DNA of 41,390 nucleotides from Actinomycetota bacterium (GCA_009704985.1 WLDE01000011.1:1-41390), one strand, 5' to 3'. Counted from the stretch's first letter, positions 8,817 through 16,861 are shown. The notes: generated by a model from the sequence alone, not told the origin. Program-made: numbers and translations.

Positions 8817-9707
8817 TCAGCCGAGCACCTCGCGCAAGGCCTCCACCACCGAGCTCGGACCGCGCACCGTGGTGAGCCGGGCGCCGGCGCGACGGGCGAA
8901 CGCGGCGGCCTCGTCGCTGTCGCCCTCGGGCGCCACCACCACCAGCTCGTCGATCCCGCGTGCGGCCTCCACCGGATCGCCCTCCACCGTGGCCCGGCAG
9001 TCGCTCAGCAGGATCGCCACCTTGCGACCCGCCCGGCTGCGGCCCAGCTGGTCGCGCGCCACCTGCAGCGCCCCCGCGAGGTCGGTGGTGCCGAACCCGC
9101 GGAGCGAGAGCACGTCGCTCACCACCTGCTCGCCGGACTTCACGACGTCCTGGCTCTTGGCCACCACCACGTCCTTGCCGAACGCGAGCACGCTGTAGTC
9201 GGCCGGCGACCGCCACGCCACCGCCGCGGCGGCGACCGCCGAGGTGGCGAGCGGCTTGCCACCCATCGATCCGCTGCGATCCACGAGCAGGCACAGTGCC
9301 GTGCCCGGCTGCACCCAGCCACGCACCCGCAACCGCTCGGGATCCACCCGGCGAGGGTCGCCGCCGGCGTCCACCAGCGCGTCCATGCTCGCGTCGACGT
9401 CGAGGTCACCGGCGTCGGGCCGGTAGCGCTGCTCCACGAGCTTGCCCACCCCGCGAGGGCGGGCGGGCCCGCGACGGCTGAGCTCCAGGAACAGTCGCCC
9501 CGCCAGCCGGCGCGCCAGCTCGCGCAGCTTCGGGTCGGTGGCGGCAGTGAGGTCGGCGAGCATCGCCATCGTCTCGTCGGGGTCGTCGCGCATCGACTCG
9601 TCGACCGCCGCCTCGTCGAGCTCGCCCACCTCGGGCGACACCTGCTCGAAGCGCGGGTTGCGGGCGAGCTCGCGGCGCGACGTCGTCTTCTTCTGCGCGT
9701 CGGCCAC
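8817..9707 (-). CDS. von Willebrand factor A domain protein, partner of MoxR
   Basis: A 296-residue protein whose C-terminal half is a vWA domain. The metal-ion-dependent adhesion site is intact: DRSGS at residues 143-147, a Thr in GFGTTDLAG, and an Asp in ILLSDCRATVEGDP. The N-terminal half is charged and helical. vWA proteins encoded beside MoxR ATPases usually act as cytoplasmic adaptors that deliver a client for assembly or metal insertion (CoxE-like). The GTG at 9707 is the only standard start in this frame after the stop near 9796. The frame is open across the end of moxR, so a slightly longer, overlapping protein cannot be excluded. Confidence 0.8.
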   Translation of the reverse strand: MADAQKKTTSRRELARNPRFEQVSPEVGELDEAAVDESMRDDPDETMAMLADLTAATDPKLRELARRLAGRLFLELSRRGPARPRGVGKLVEQRYRPDAGDLDVDASMDALVDAGGDPRRVDPERLRVRGWVQPGTALCLLVDRSGSMGGKPLATSAVAAAAVAWRSPADYSVLAFGKDVVVAKSQDVVKSGEQVVSDVLSLRGFGTTDLAGALQVARDQLGRSRAGRKVAILLSDCRATVEGDPVEAARGIDELVVVAPEGDSDEAAAFARRAGARLTTVRGPSSVVEALREVLG

Positions 9708-9751
9708 GGCCTCGTCGGCCTCCTGGCCCTCCTTCGCCCGCGGCGGTTGCT

Positions 9752-10702
9752 TCAGCGGGAGTTGGTGGCCCCAGTCGGGGCGCCAGCTTTTCCCTCATCA
9801 CCGGCGCCGTCGCCGTCGCCCGCGACCCGGCCGAAGATCTCCTCCCAGAGCTCGGTGATGATCCCCTCGCTCGTGCGCTGGCTGCCCTCGCGCAACCGCA
9901 CCCGGCCCGACAGGGCCACGATCGCGGCATCCAGACCGATGCTCGGCTGCGCCGGAGGCTGGCCGCGCAGCGTGCCGAGCGACGCAGCCACCAGCGCCGT
10001 GTCGATCGCGCCACGCACGGACGACCCGACGCGCAGGTCGGCGTGGTCGCGGGTGCGCCGCACGAGCTCGACCACCTTGCCCAGCCACTCGGGTTCCACG
10101 CCCTCCACCCCGGCATCGGCGATCGCTCGCTGCACGATCGCGACCTCGTCGGGGGCCGACTGGTAGCTCATCGACAACCGGCACATCCGGTCGTACACGG
10201 CGCTCGAGATGCGCGCCGTGCCGACGGCGTCGAACGGGTTCATCGCCGCGACGAGCCGGAATCCGGGCGCGCACGCCACCCGGCCGAGGCGGGGGACGTG
10301 GAGCTCCTGCTCGGACATCACCGTGATCAACACGTTGAGGGTCTCCTCCGGGATCCGGTTGATCTCCTCGACGTACAGCAGCGCCCCGCTCGTCATCGCC
10401 GTGACGAGCGGGCCGTCCACGAACACGTCGGCGGTGTAGCCGTCGGTGAGCACCCGCGCCGGGTCGAAGTGGCCGACGAGACGGGCGGGCGTGAGCTCGG
10501 CGTTGCCCTCGACGAACTCGAAGCCGATGCCGAGCTCGTGCGCGACCGCACGCAGCAGTGTGCTCTTGCCGGTACCGGGCGGGCCCTCCAGCACGATGTG
10601 CCGGTCGGCAGCGAGCGCGGCGACGACGAGTTCGAGTTCGCGTCGGCGACCGACCACCTGCCCGAGCAGGCGGCCGACCAGACCCGCCGACGTGTCCGTC
10701 AC
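9752..10702 (-). CDS. MoxR-type AAA+ ATPase
   Basis: AAA+ chaperone of 316 residues. The Walker A motif is GPPGTGKS at 40-47 and the Walker B is LLYVEEIN near 109-115, followed by the sensor region RLVAAMNPFD and a C-terminal lid. MoxR proteins drive activation or cofactor insertion of enzymes together with a vWA partner, here encoded 44 nt downstream. It starts 30 nt after the stop of the upstream alcohol dehydrogenase on the same strand, so the three genes likely form one transcript. The GTG start lies at the edge of a 17-bp direct repeat that duplicates the start region. The C-terminal tail (from about 285) is Gly/Asp-rich. Confidence 0.88.
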   Translation of the reverse strand: MTDTSAGLVGRLLGQVVGRRRELELVVAALAADRHIVLEGPPGTGKSTLLRAVAHELGIGFEFVEGNAELTPARLVGHFDPARVLTDGYTADVFVDGPLVTAMTSGALLYVEEINRIPEETLNVLITVMSEQELHVPRLGRVACAPGFRLVAAMNPFDAVGTARISSAVYDRMCRLSMSYQSAPDEVAIVQRAIADAGVEGVEPEWLGKVVELVRRTRDHADLRVGSSVRGAIDTALVAASLGTLRGQPPAQPSIGLDAAIVALSGRVRLREGSQRTSEGIITELWEEIFGRVAGDGDGAGDEGKAGAPTGATNSR

Positions 10703-10731
10703 GGTGCGATCCGGGTCACGGTGCGATCCGG
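10698..10731. repeat. 17-bp direct repeat spanning the moxR start
   Basis: GTCACGGTGCGATCCGG occurs twice in tandem in the gap between the second alcohol dehydrogenase and moxR. Read on the minus strand, each copy carries a GTG; only the downstream one opens the moxR frame, the other runs into a stop after six codons. Confidence 0.85.
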
Positions 10732-10732
10732 G

Positions 10733-11842
10733 TCAGTCGTACTTCAGGACGCCGCGGATGTTGGTGCCGGCACGCATCGCGTCGTAGCCGTCGTTCACAC
10801 CCTCGAGCGCGTACTCGTTGGTGACCAGACCGTCGAGGTCGAGCTGACCTTCACGGTAGAGACCGATCAGCTTGGGGATGTCGGCGCGCGGGTTGCCCGA
10901 GCCGAACAGCGAACCGACGAGCTGCTTCTCCATCAACGTCAGGTCGAGCAGGCTCATCGACGCCGAATACTCCAACGCCGGGTGGATGTTCGTCACGACG
11001 ACACGGCCGCGCTTCGACGCGAGCGCCATCGCCTGACCGATCACCTCGCCCGAACCGACACCCATCGTCATGATGACCTTGTTCGCCATCGTGCCCCAGG
11101 TGAGCTCCTGGATCCCCGGCAGCGCCTCCTCCATCGACGAGAACGTGTGCGTGGCACCGAACTCCATCGCCTTCTCGCGCTTGAACTCCACCGGGTCGAT
11201 CGCGATCACACGCTTCGCACCGGCGAGCTTCGCGCCCTGGATCGCGTTGGCACCGATGCCACCGACACCCACGACGGCCACCGTGTCGCCGGGCGACACC
11301 TCGGCCGCGTACACCGCCGAACCCCAGCCCGTGACCACACCGCAGCCGAGCAGACACGCGCGATCGAGCGGCACGTCCTTGTCGATCTTGATGCAGCTCG
11401 CCTCGTTCACCACCGTGTGGTGGGCGAAGGTGCCGAGCATGCACATCAGGCCGAGGTCCTGGCCCTTCGCGTGGTGGCGAGCCGTGCCGTCGATCTGGCG
11501 GCCGAGACCCATGAGCGCACCGAGGTCGCACAGGTTCTGGTGGCCGGTCGAGCAGCTGACGCAGCGGCCGCAGCTCGGGATGAAGCCGAACACGACGTGG
11601 TCGCCGGGGGCGAGCCAGCTGACGCCCTCACCGACCTCCTGCACCACGCCGGCGCCCTCGTGGCCACCGATGATCGGCAGCGCGAAGGGCAGGTCGCCCG
11701 TGAGCAGGTGCTCGTCGGAGTGGCACATGCCGCTCGCGGCGATCTTCACCAGCACCTCACCGGCCCTGGGTGGATCGAGCTCGATCTCCTCCACGCTCCA
11801 CGGCGTGTTGACTTCCCACAGCACAGCGGCCTTGGTCTTCAC
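10733..11842 (-). CDS. NDMA-dependent (mycofactocin-linked) zinc alcohol dehydrogenase, second copy
   Basis: Paralogue of the enzyme at 6034-7182 and likewise expected to oxidise alcohols with a tightly held NAD whose electrons pass to mycofactocin. It has 369 residues. Zinc ligands are Cys40 and His61-Glu62 at the catalytic site and Cys91, 94, 97 and 105 at the structural site. The Rossmann motif GVGGIG is followed by IDPVEFKREKAMEFGATHTFSS, which is nearly identical in both copies. The start is GTG at 11842, preceded by a GGGGGG run 8 nt upstream that may serve as a ribosome-binding site. It is the first gene of an apparent ADH-moxR-vWA operon. Substrate is unknown. Confidence 0.92.
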   Translation of the reverse strand: MKTKAAVLWEVNTPWSVEEIELDPPRAGEVLVKIAASGMCHSDEHLLTGDLPFALPIIGGHEGAGVVQEVGEGVSWLAPGDHVVFGFIPSCGRCVSCSTGHQNLCDLGALMGLGRQIDGTARHHAKGQDLGLMCMLGTFAHHTVVNEASCIKIDKDVPLDRACLLGCGVVTGWGSAVYAAEVSPGDTVAVVGVGGIGANAIQGAKLAGAKRVIAIDPVEFKREKAMEFGATHTFSSMEEALPGIQELTWGTMANKVIMTMGVGSGEVIGQAMALASKRGRVVVTNIHPALEYSASMSLLDLTLMEKQLVGSLFGSGNPRADIPKLIGLYREGQLDLDGLVTNEYALEGVNDGYDAMRAGTNIRGVLKYD

Positions 11843-11877
11843 GTTGGACCCCCCTGGTCGAGACGACGTCGTGAAGG

Positions 11878-11883
11878 ACGTTA
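11878..11883 (-). promoter_or_regulatory. -10 hexamer of the ADH-moxR-vWA operon
   Basis: TAACGT on the minus strand lies 35 nt before the GTG start, giving a short leader of about 30 nt. Confidence 0.4.
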
Positions 11884-11912
11884 GCCACCAGATCGCTCCG
11901 CTGTCACAGCCG

Positions 11913-11945
11913 GTGGCCGGGTCGTGGCCGGGTCGTGGCAGGGTC
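11913..11945. repeat. 11-bp tandem repeat, 3 copies
   Basis: GTGGCCGGGTC twice and GTGGCAGGGTC once, between the second alcohol dehydrogenase and the HelD-like gene, just before the latter's stop codon. Confidence 0.8.
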
Positions 11946-11951
11946 GGCGGA

Positions 11952-13985
11952 TCAGGAGGCGAGTTCGGGCGGCAGCGGGCGGTCGCTCACCAGGTGGAGC
12001 ACCTGCACCGCACGGGTCATCGCCACGTACAGCAGGCGCGCGCCACGGTGCGGGCCGCCGTCGTCGAGGATCTCGGCCGGGTTCACCACCACCACGCCGT
12101 CGAACTCCAGGCCCTTCACGGCCTCGGCGCCGAACACCGGCACCTCGTCGCGCTCGAGGTACTGCACGCGGTTCGCCACGCGCAGGCCCCTCGCGGCGAA
12201 CGCCTCCGCCAGCACGGGCACGAGACGATCGGGGGCCACGACGCCCGTGCTGTGGTGGCGGTGACGCACGGCCACCACCTCGTCGGCCACCCGTGCGGCG
12301 AGCCGATCGGGCGCGACCTCCACGAACACCGGCGGTGCTCCCTCGGTGCGCACGCTGGTGCTCGCCACGGTGGACACACCGGAGTGCGCCAGCAGCCGGT
12401 TGGCGACGTCGAGGATCGGGCCGGGCACGCGGTAGCCGATGGTGAGGTGGGCCACCGACCCGGCGGCGCGGGTGAGGTGCCCCAGCGCGACGTCCCAGTC
12501 GTCCTGGCCGGCGGGCGTGGTGCTCTGCGCCAGATCGCCCAGCACGGTCATCGACCCGCTCGGGCTGCGCCGCCCGATCACGCGCAGCGCGACCGCCGAG
12601 TGGTCCTGCGCCTCGTCCACCACCACGTGCCCGAAGGTGAACGGCGTGCCGTTCAGCAGCGTGTTCGCCTCGTCGACGAGGAGCTGGTCGGCTGCGGTCC
12701 AGCGGCGTCTCGTGCCACCGGGTCCGAAGCCGTGCTCCGCCAGCAGCTGGTCGACGAGCTTCACCGGTCGCACCGCCGGCCAGCACGTCTGCAGCACCTT
12801 CCGCAGCTCGGTCGCCTTCGTGTACGCCCCGTCCTTGCCGGTGCGCTGCAGCAGCACCCGATCGACGATCGGCTTGAGCGAGTCCTTGCGACGGTTCACC
12901 GGCAGGTTGCCGTCGAGCGCGGCCGTGATCCACTCGGCGATCTCGTCGGCCTCGAACACCAGCGTGCGCGCCCCGAACGGCTGCCGCACCGGCTCGGTGG
13001 GCAGCGACACGTGACGCGTGACGGCCGCCTCCAGCGCCGCGAGCATCTCCGCCGAGCCCTTGGCTCGACGCGCCTCTGCGGTGTCGACGCCGTCGACGGC
13101 CGGGAGCCTCGGGATGCAGAGGTCGAGCACGGTGCGCTGCTGCACGCTGCGCTCACCGAGGCTCGGCAGCACGTTCGCGATGTAGTCGAGGAACACGGCG
13201 TTGGGACCGACCACGAGCACGCCGTCGCGCACCAGCCGGCGGCGGTGCTCGAACAGCAGGTAGGCGGCGCGGTGGAGGCCGACCGCCGTCTTGCCGGTGC
13301 CCGGCCCTCCCTGCACCACGAGGCACTGGTCGATCGGCGCACGGATCACCACGTCCTGCTCGGCCTGGATGGTGGCCACGATCTCGCGCATCGCACCGGT
13401 GCGGGCCGCGCCGATCTCGGCGAGCACGGGATCCGGCACGCCGGTGGCGGCCTCCGCCGCGTCGGGGTCGTCGAGGTGCTCGTCGAGGTACGCCTGGAGC
13501 TCGCCGTCGGCGAGCGTGAACCGGCGGCGGTGCACCAGCCCGAGCGGGTCGACACCGGTGGCCCGGTAGAAGGGCGCGGCGATCGGGGCCCGCCAGTCGA
13601 CCACCACCGGCTCGTGCGCCTCGTCCTCGATGTGGCGGCGTCCGATGTACCAGGTGTCCCTCGGTCGGCCGGCCGGGGCGTCCTCGGTGATGCGGCCGAA
13701 GAACTCGCCGGCGCCCGGGGTGCGCAGGTCCTCGAGCGCCTCGGCGACGGTGACCTCGACGTACTCCTTCGTGAGCTCGTCGGCCGACGCGGACGGGTCG
13801 ACGCGGGAGAACCGGTCGATCATCGCGTCGCGGCAGGCGCGCGAGAACGCGAGCCGGTCGCGCTCGACGGCGAGCTCGGGGAACGGATCGGGGGCGTGAT
13901 CGGGGGCGTGATCGGGGGCGTGATCGGGGGCGTGATCGGGCGCGGACACAGGGGACTCGACGCTACTGCCCTTCTGGTCGCGCAT
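11952..13985 (-). CDS. HelD/HelR-class superfamily 1 helicase-like RNA polymerase remodelling ATPase
   Basis: A 677-residue ATPase of the UvrD-like superfamily. The stretch YIGRRHIEDE...VVVDWRAPIAAPFYRAT (residues 113-142) is typical of HelD proteins, which push into RNA polymerase channels and recycle stalled enzyme; actinobacterial HelR also displaces rifamycins. Walker A is GGPGTGKT at 226-233 and motif II is VVVDEAQD near residue 450; the C-terminal KGLEFDGVVVV and YVAMTRA motifs complete the helicase core. The N-terminus carries four DHAP units from a 12-bp repeat. The ATG at 13985 has GCGGAG about 9 nt upstream. It is divergent from mftA with an 87-nt gap. Confidence 0.88.
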   Translation of the reverse strand: MRDQKGSSVESPVSAPDHAPDHAPDHAPDHAPDPFPELAVERDRLAFSRACRDAMIDRFSRVDPSASADELTKEYVEVTVAEALEDLRTPGAGEFFGRITEDAPAGRPRDTWYIGRRHIEDEAHEPVVVDWRAPIAAPFYRATGVDPLGLVHRRRFTLADGELQAYLDEHLDDPDAAEAATGVPDPVLAEIGAARTGAMREIVATIQAEQDVVIRAPIDQCLVVQGGPGTGKTAVGLHRAAYLLFEHRRRLVRDGVLVVGPNAVFLDYIANVLPSLGERSVQQRTVLDLCIPRLPAVDGVDTAEARRAKGSAEMLAALEAAVTRHVSLPTEPVRQPFGARTLVFEADEIAEWITAALDGNLPVNRRKDSLKPIVDRVLLQRTGKDGAYTKATELRKVLQTCWPAVRPVKLVDQLLAEHGFGPGGTRRRWTAADQLLVDEANTLLNGTPFTFGHVVVDEAQDHSAVALRVIGRRSPSGSMTVLGDLAQSTTPAGQDDWDVALGHLTRAAGSVAHLTIGYRVPGPILDVANRLLAHSGVSTVASTSVRTEGAPPVFVEVAPDRLAARVADEVVAVRHRHHSTGVVAPDRLVPVLAEAFAARGLRVANRVQYLERDEVPVFGAEAVKGLEFDGVVVVNPAEILDDGGPHRGARLLYVAMTRAVQVLHLVSDRPLPPELAS
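13889..13936 (-). repeat. 12-bp in-frame tandem repeat, 4 copies
   Basis: Four perfect copies of CGGGGGCGTGAT (plus strand) near the 5' end of the HelD-like gene, encoding the repeated Asp-His-Ala-Pro tail. Confidence 0.9.
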
Positions 13986-14058
13986 CGTCGCGAACTCCGC
14001 AAGGCTGCGCGACCGGAACGCGCCTGCGGCGGGGAGGGTGCTGCACCTTTCCGACCGC

Positions 14059-14064
14059 TACGCT
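14059..14064 (+). promoter_or_regulatory. -10 hexamer, leaderless promoter of mftA
   Basis: TACGCT ends 8 nt before the mftA ATG and there is no Shine-Dalgarno in the gap. Confidence 0.6.
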
Positions 14065-14072
14065 CGCGCGAC

Positions 14073-14192
14073 ATGGAGCAGGACACCCCCACCACCACCC
14101 TCGACGACCAGGCCGCCGTGACGGTCGAGACCGTCGAGGAGGAGCTGCTGGTCGAGGAGATCTCGATCGACGGCATGTGCGGCGTCTACTGA
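14073..14192 (+). CDS. mftA: Mycofactocin precursor peptide MftA
   Basis: A 39-residue ribosomal peptide ending in SIDGMCGVY, the conserved mycofactocin core. In the known pathway MftC decarboxylates the terminal Tyr and cross-links it to the preceding Val; the Val-Tyr pair here is residues 38-39. The leader part is acidic and Thr/Val-rich (TVETVEEELLVEEI), as expected for binding to MftB and MftC. It has its own leaderless promoter and lies 46 nt ahead of mftB. Recognition rests on the invariant C-terminus and on the mftB and mftC neighbours. Confidence 0.97.
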   Translation: MEQDTPTTTLDDQAAVTVETVEEELLVEEISIDGMCGVY

Positions 14193-14238
14193 CGCGCACG
14201 ACCAGGCCCGACCGAGACCCGACCCCGACCCGGACGCC

Positions 14239-14529
14239 ATGAGCGCCCCGTCGAGCACGGAGCACGACCAGCTGCTCCACGTCGCGCTCGAGCTGCACCC
14301 CCAGGTGGCGCTGCGGCCCGAGCCGTTCGGCGCGCTCGCCTACCACTACGGCAACCGGCGCCTCGTGTTCCTGAAGCACCGCGACATGGTCGCCGTCGCC
14401 CGGGTCCTGGCCGATCACCCCACCCTCGCCGCCGCGCTGGAGGCGTGCGACATCGCCCCCGCCCGCTGGCCGAGTTTCGCCAAGGCGTTCGCCTCCCTCA
14501 CCACCTCGGAGATCGTCCGTGAGCGTTGA
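14239..14529 (+). CDS. mftB: Mycofactocin peptide chaperone MftB
   Basis: A 96-residue PqqD-like (RRE fold) protein that binds the MftA leader and presents it to MftC. The conserved opening LHPQVALRPEPFGALAYHYGNRRLVFL is the family core, followed by a helical C-terminal part. The gene lies between mftA and mftC, and its last 11 bases overlap the mftC start in another frame, implying translational coupling. No Shine-Dalgarno precedes the ATG; the 46-nt mftA-mftB gap contains only short GACCCGACC-like repeats. Confidence 0.93.
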   Translation: MSAPSSTEHDQLLHVALELHPQVALRPEPFGALAYHYGNRRLVFLKHRDMVAVARVLADHPTLAAALEACDIAPARWPSFAKAFASLTTSEIVRER

Positions 14530-15664
14530 GTCACTCGTCGGCCAGCTGAAGCACGGCCTCGACGCCCCCATCTGCCTCACCTGGGAGCTCACCTACGCCT
14601 GCAACCTGGCGTGCGTGCACTGCCTGTCGTCGAGCGGCCAGCGCGACCCGCGCGAGCTCACGACCGACGAGGCCAAGCGGGTGCTCGACGAGCTGCACGA
14701 CCTGCAGGTCTTCTACATCAACATCGGCGGCGGCGAGCCGATGATCCGGCGCGACTTCTTCGAGCTCGTCGAGTACGCGATCGGCCGCGGCATCGGTGTG
14801 AAGTTCTCCACCAACGGCGCGTACATCGACGCCGAGAAGGCCCACCGCCTCACGGCGATGGACTACCTGGACATCCAGATCAGCCTCGACGGCACCGACG
14901 CCGCCACGAACGACGCGGTGCGGGGCATCGGCAGCTACGACACGGCGATCCGGGCGATGGACCACCTGCGCGACGCCGGGTTCGTCGAGCGCAACGGTCC
15001 GTTCAAGCTGAGCGTCGTCGTCACCCGCCACAACGTCGACCAGCTCGACGAGTTCAAGGCGCTCGCCGACAGCTACGGGGCACAGCTCCGCGTCACCCGC
15101 CTGCGCCCGAGCGGCCGCGGCGCCGACAGCTGGCACGAGCTCCACCCCACGAACGCGCAGCAGCGCCAGATCTACGACTGGCTGATGGCCCACGGCGAGC
15201 ACGTGCTCACCGGCGACTCGTTCTTCCACCTCAACGCGCTCGGCGACCCGCTGCCCGGCCTGAACATGTGCGGCGCCGGCCGCGTCGTGTGCCTGATCGA
15301 CCCGATCGGCGACGTCTACGCCTGCCCGTTCGTGATCCACGACGAGTTCAAGGCCGGCTCGGTGCGCGACGAGGGCGGCTTCACGAAGGTGTGGAAGCAG
15401 AGCGACCTCTTCCTCGAACTGCGCGAGCCGCAGTCGGCGGGTGCCTGCGCGAGCTGCGGCAGCTACGACGCCTGCCAGGGCGGGTGCATGGCCGCGAAGT
15501 TCTTCACCGGTCTGCCCCTCGACGGCCCCGACCCGGAGTGCGTCGGCGGTGCGGCCGACGAGGCGCTGCAGCGCGTCGACGTCGCGTTCACGCCGAAGCC
15601 GTCGATGGACCACAGCAAGCCGGTCACGCTCACCCGCAAGCTCATCCCCGTCGCCGGGAGCTGA
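14519..15664 (+). CDS. mftC: Mycofactocin radical SAM maturase MftC
   Basis: Radical SAM enzyme of 381 residues that oxidatively decarboxylates MftA's C-terminal Tyr and then forms the Val-Tyr lactam bond. The SAM cluster motif is CNLACVHC (Cys28, 32, 35), followed by the SAM-binding GGGEP at 70-74. The C-terminal SPASM domain carries the auxiliary-cluster cysteines in LNMCGAG, VVCLIDPIGDVYACPF, CASCGSYDACQGGC and DPEC. The start is GTG at 14519, overlapping mftB by 11 nt. The gene normally next in line, mftD, is absent; plsY follows instead. Confidence 0.97.
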   Translation: MSVESLVGQLKHGLDAPICLTWELTYACNLACVHCLSSSGQRDPRELTTDEAKRVLDELHDLQVFYINIGGGEPMIRRDFFELVEYAIGRGIGVKFSTNGAYIDAEKAHRLTAMDYLDIQISLDGTDAATNDAVRGIGSYDTAIRAMDHLRDAGFVERNGPFKLSVVVTRHNVDQLDEFKALADSYGAQLRVTRLRPSGRGADSWHELHPTNAQQRQIYDWLMAHGEHVLTGDSFFHLNALGDPLPGLNMCGAGRVVCLIDPIGDVYACPFVIHDEFKAGSVRDEGGFTKVWKQSDLFLELREPQSAGACASCGSYDACQGGCMAAKFFTGLPLDGPDPECVGGAADEALQRVDVAFTPKPSMDHSKPVTLTRKLIPVAGS

Positions 15665-15723
15665 GCCGGCGGGCGGCGTCCCGACGGGCGGCGTCGGCTC
15701 GGTCCGGCCCGACGCGGGCCGCG

Positions 15724-15729
15724 TACAGT
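15724..15729 (+). promoter_or_regulatory. -10 hexamer and inverted repeat, leaderless promoter of plsY
   Basis: TACAGT ends 6 nt before the plsY ATG. It sits inside the inverted repeat GCGTACAGTACGC (15721-15733). The GCGTACAGT element recurs at the same distance before the aminotransferase start. Confidence 0.6.
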
Positions 15730-15735
15730 ACGCAC

Positions 15736-16329
15736 ATGATCTGGGGGCTCGTGCCGGTGGCGTACCTGCTCGGCACGTTCCCGAGCGCGGTGATGGTGGC
15801 GCGCAGCAAGGGCATCGACATCACCGCCGTCGGCTCACGCAACCCCGGTGCCTCCAACGTCGGCCGCACGATGGGCACCGCGTGGGGCGTGCTCGTGTTC
15901 GTCCTCGACGGCCTGAAGGGGGCGATCCCCGCCGCCGTCGGCACCGCCCTCGACGAGCCCGTCGCCACCTACGCGATGGTGGCCGCCGCCGTCCTCGGCC
16001 ACATGTACCCGGTCACCCGCCGCTTCGTCGGCGGCAAGGGGGTGGCCACGATGGGCGGTGCGCTCGTGGTGCTGCACCCGATCGTGTTCGTGGTGCTGCT
16101 GGTCGTGTGGCTCGTGGTCCGCAAGCTGTCGGGCACGGCGTCGCTCGGGTCGCTGATCATCGCCGCCGGGCTCCCGATCGGCGTCGCACTCGACGGGGCA
16201 CCGGCGTGGGAGGTGGTGGCCACCGTCGCACTCGCGGCACTGGTGATGCTGCGTCACGCCGACAACATCCGGCGCCTCCTGCGCGGCGACGAGCTGTCGG
16301 CCTCGCACGCCTCGTCGCGCCGCGGCTGA
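15736..16329 (+). CDS. plsY: Glycerol-3-phosphate acyltransferase PlsY
   Basis: Integral membrane enzyme of 197 residues that transfers an acyl group from acyl-phosphate to glycerol-3-phosphate, the first step of phospholipid synthesis. The family's conserved loops are all visible: YLLGTFPSAVMV near the start, GSRNPGASNVGRTMG at about 33-47, DGLKGAIP, GHMYPVTRRFVGGKGVAT, and RHADNIRRLLRGDE at the C-terminus. Five hydrophobic spans alternate with these loops. It has its own leaderless promoter, so its place between mftC and the redox genes need not mean shared function. The ending repeats CGCCGCGGCTGA twice, duplicating the stop-codon region. Confidence 0.95.
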   Translation: MIWGLVPVAYLLGTFPSAVMVARSKGIDITAVGSRNPGASNVGRTMGTAWGVLVFVLDGLKGAIPAAVGTALDEPVATYAMVAAAVLGHMYPVTRRFVGGKGVATMGGALVVLHPIVFVVLLVVWLVVRKLSGTASLGSLIIAAGLPIGVALDGAPAWEVVATVALAALVMLRHADNIRRLLRGDELSASHASSRRG

Positions 16330-16403
16330 GGCGCCGCGGCTGACGCGTCGCCGGACCGAGCGCCGGACCGGGCGCAGGAGAGGTCCCCGGCGGCACGGCC
16401 CGG

Positions 16404-16409
16404 TAACGT
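16404..16409 (+). promoter_or_regulatory. -10 hexamer, leaderless promoter of the nitroreductase gene
   Basis: TAACGT ends 8 nt before the GTG at 16418. Confidence 0.55.
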
Positions 16410-16417
16410 CGCACGAC

Positions 16418-16852
16418 GTGAGCGACGAGCGGGACGAGTTCAATGCCAAGGTGATCGCGGAGTTCCGCGCGAACCAGGGGGTGTGCGGCGGCTTCTTCGA
16501 GGGCAAGCCGATGGTGCTCGTCACCCACATCGGCGCGAAGACGGGCACGCGGCGCACCACGCCGCTGGTGTGCAGCGTCGACCGGGTCGCCGGCACCGAC
16601 CGGATCGTGATCATCGCCTCGATGGGCGGCGCCCCCACCAACCCGGCCTGGTACCACAACCTCGTCGCCCACCCCGAGGTCACCGTCGAGTTCGGCACCG
16701 AGACGTTCACCGCCCGGGCCGTCGAGCAGCACGGCGACGAACGCCGCCGGCTCTACGACCAGCAGGCGGCCACCATGCCCTTCTTCCACGACTACCAGGC
16801 GCGCACCGAGCGGACCATCCCCGTGTTCGTCCTCGAGCGTGCCGCCGCCTGA
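16418..16852 (+). CDS. Deazaflavin (F420)-type nitroreductase family oxidoreductase
   Basis: A 144-residue split-barrel protein of the DDN-like family, which in mycobacteria reduces quinones or nitroaromatics with F420H2. Family marks are the strand pair THIGAKTGTRRTTPLV, the phosphate-binding ASMGGAPTNPAWYHNLVAHPEVTVEFG (split here at about residues 68-94) and a Phe/Tyr-rich C-terminus. It starts at GTG 16418 behind a TAACGT box. It ends 9 nt before the flavoprotein gene that follows, so the two are probably co-transcribed and may share an electron-transfer role. F420 binding is inferred from the family. Confidence 0.85.
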   Translation: MSDERDEFNAKVIAEFRANQGVCGGFFEGKPMVLVTHIGAKTGTRRTTPLVCSVDRVAGTDRIVIIASMGGAPTNPAWYHNLVAHPEVTVEFGTETFTARAVEQHGDERRRLYDQQAATMPFFHDYQARTERTIPVFVLERAAA

Positions 16853-16861
16853 CCCGCCGTC

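Noticed and set aside
9708..9795. Frameshift joining moxR and the vWA gene
   Set aside because: The vWA frame is open back to about 9796, but it encodes no domain-like extension there, and both proteins are complete without fusion.
11070..14192. 1040-codon plus-strand frame ending with the MftA sequence
   Set aside because: It is antisense to the ADH and HelD-like genes. Only its last 40 codons (14073-14192) are real, as mftA with its own promoter.
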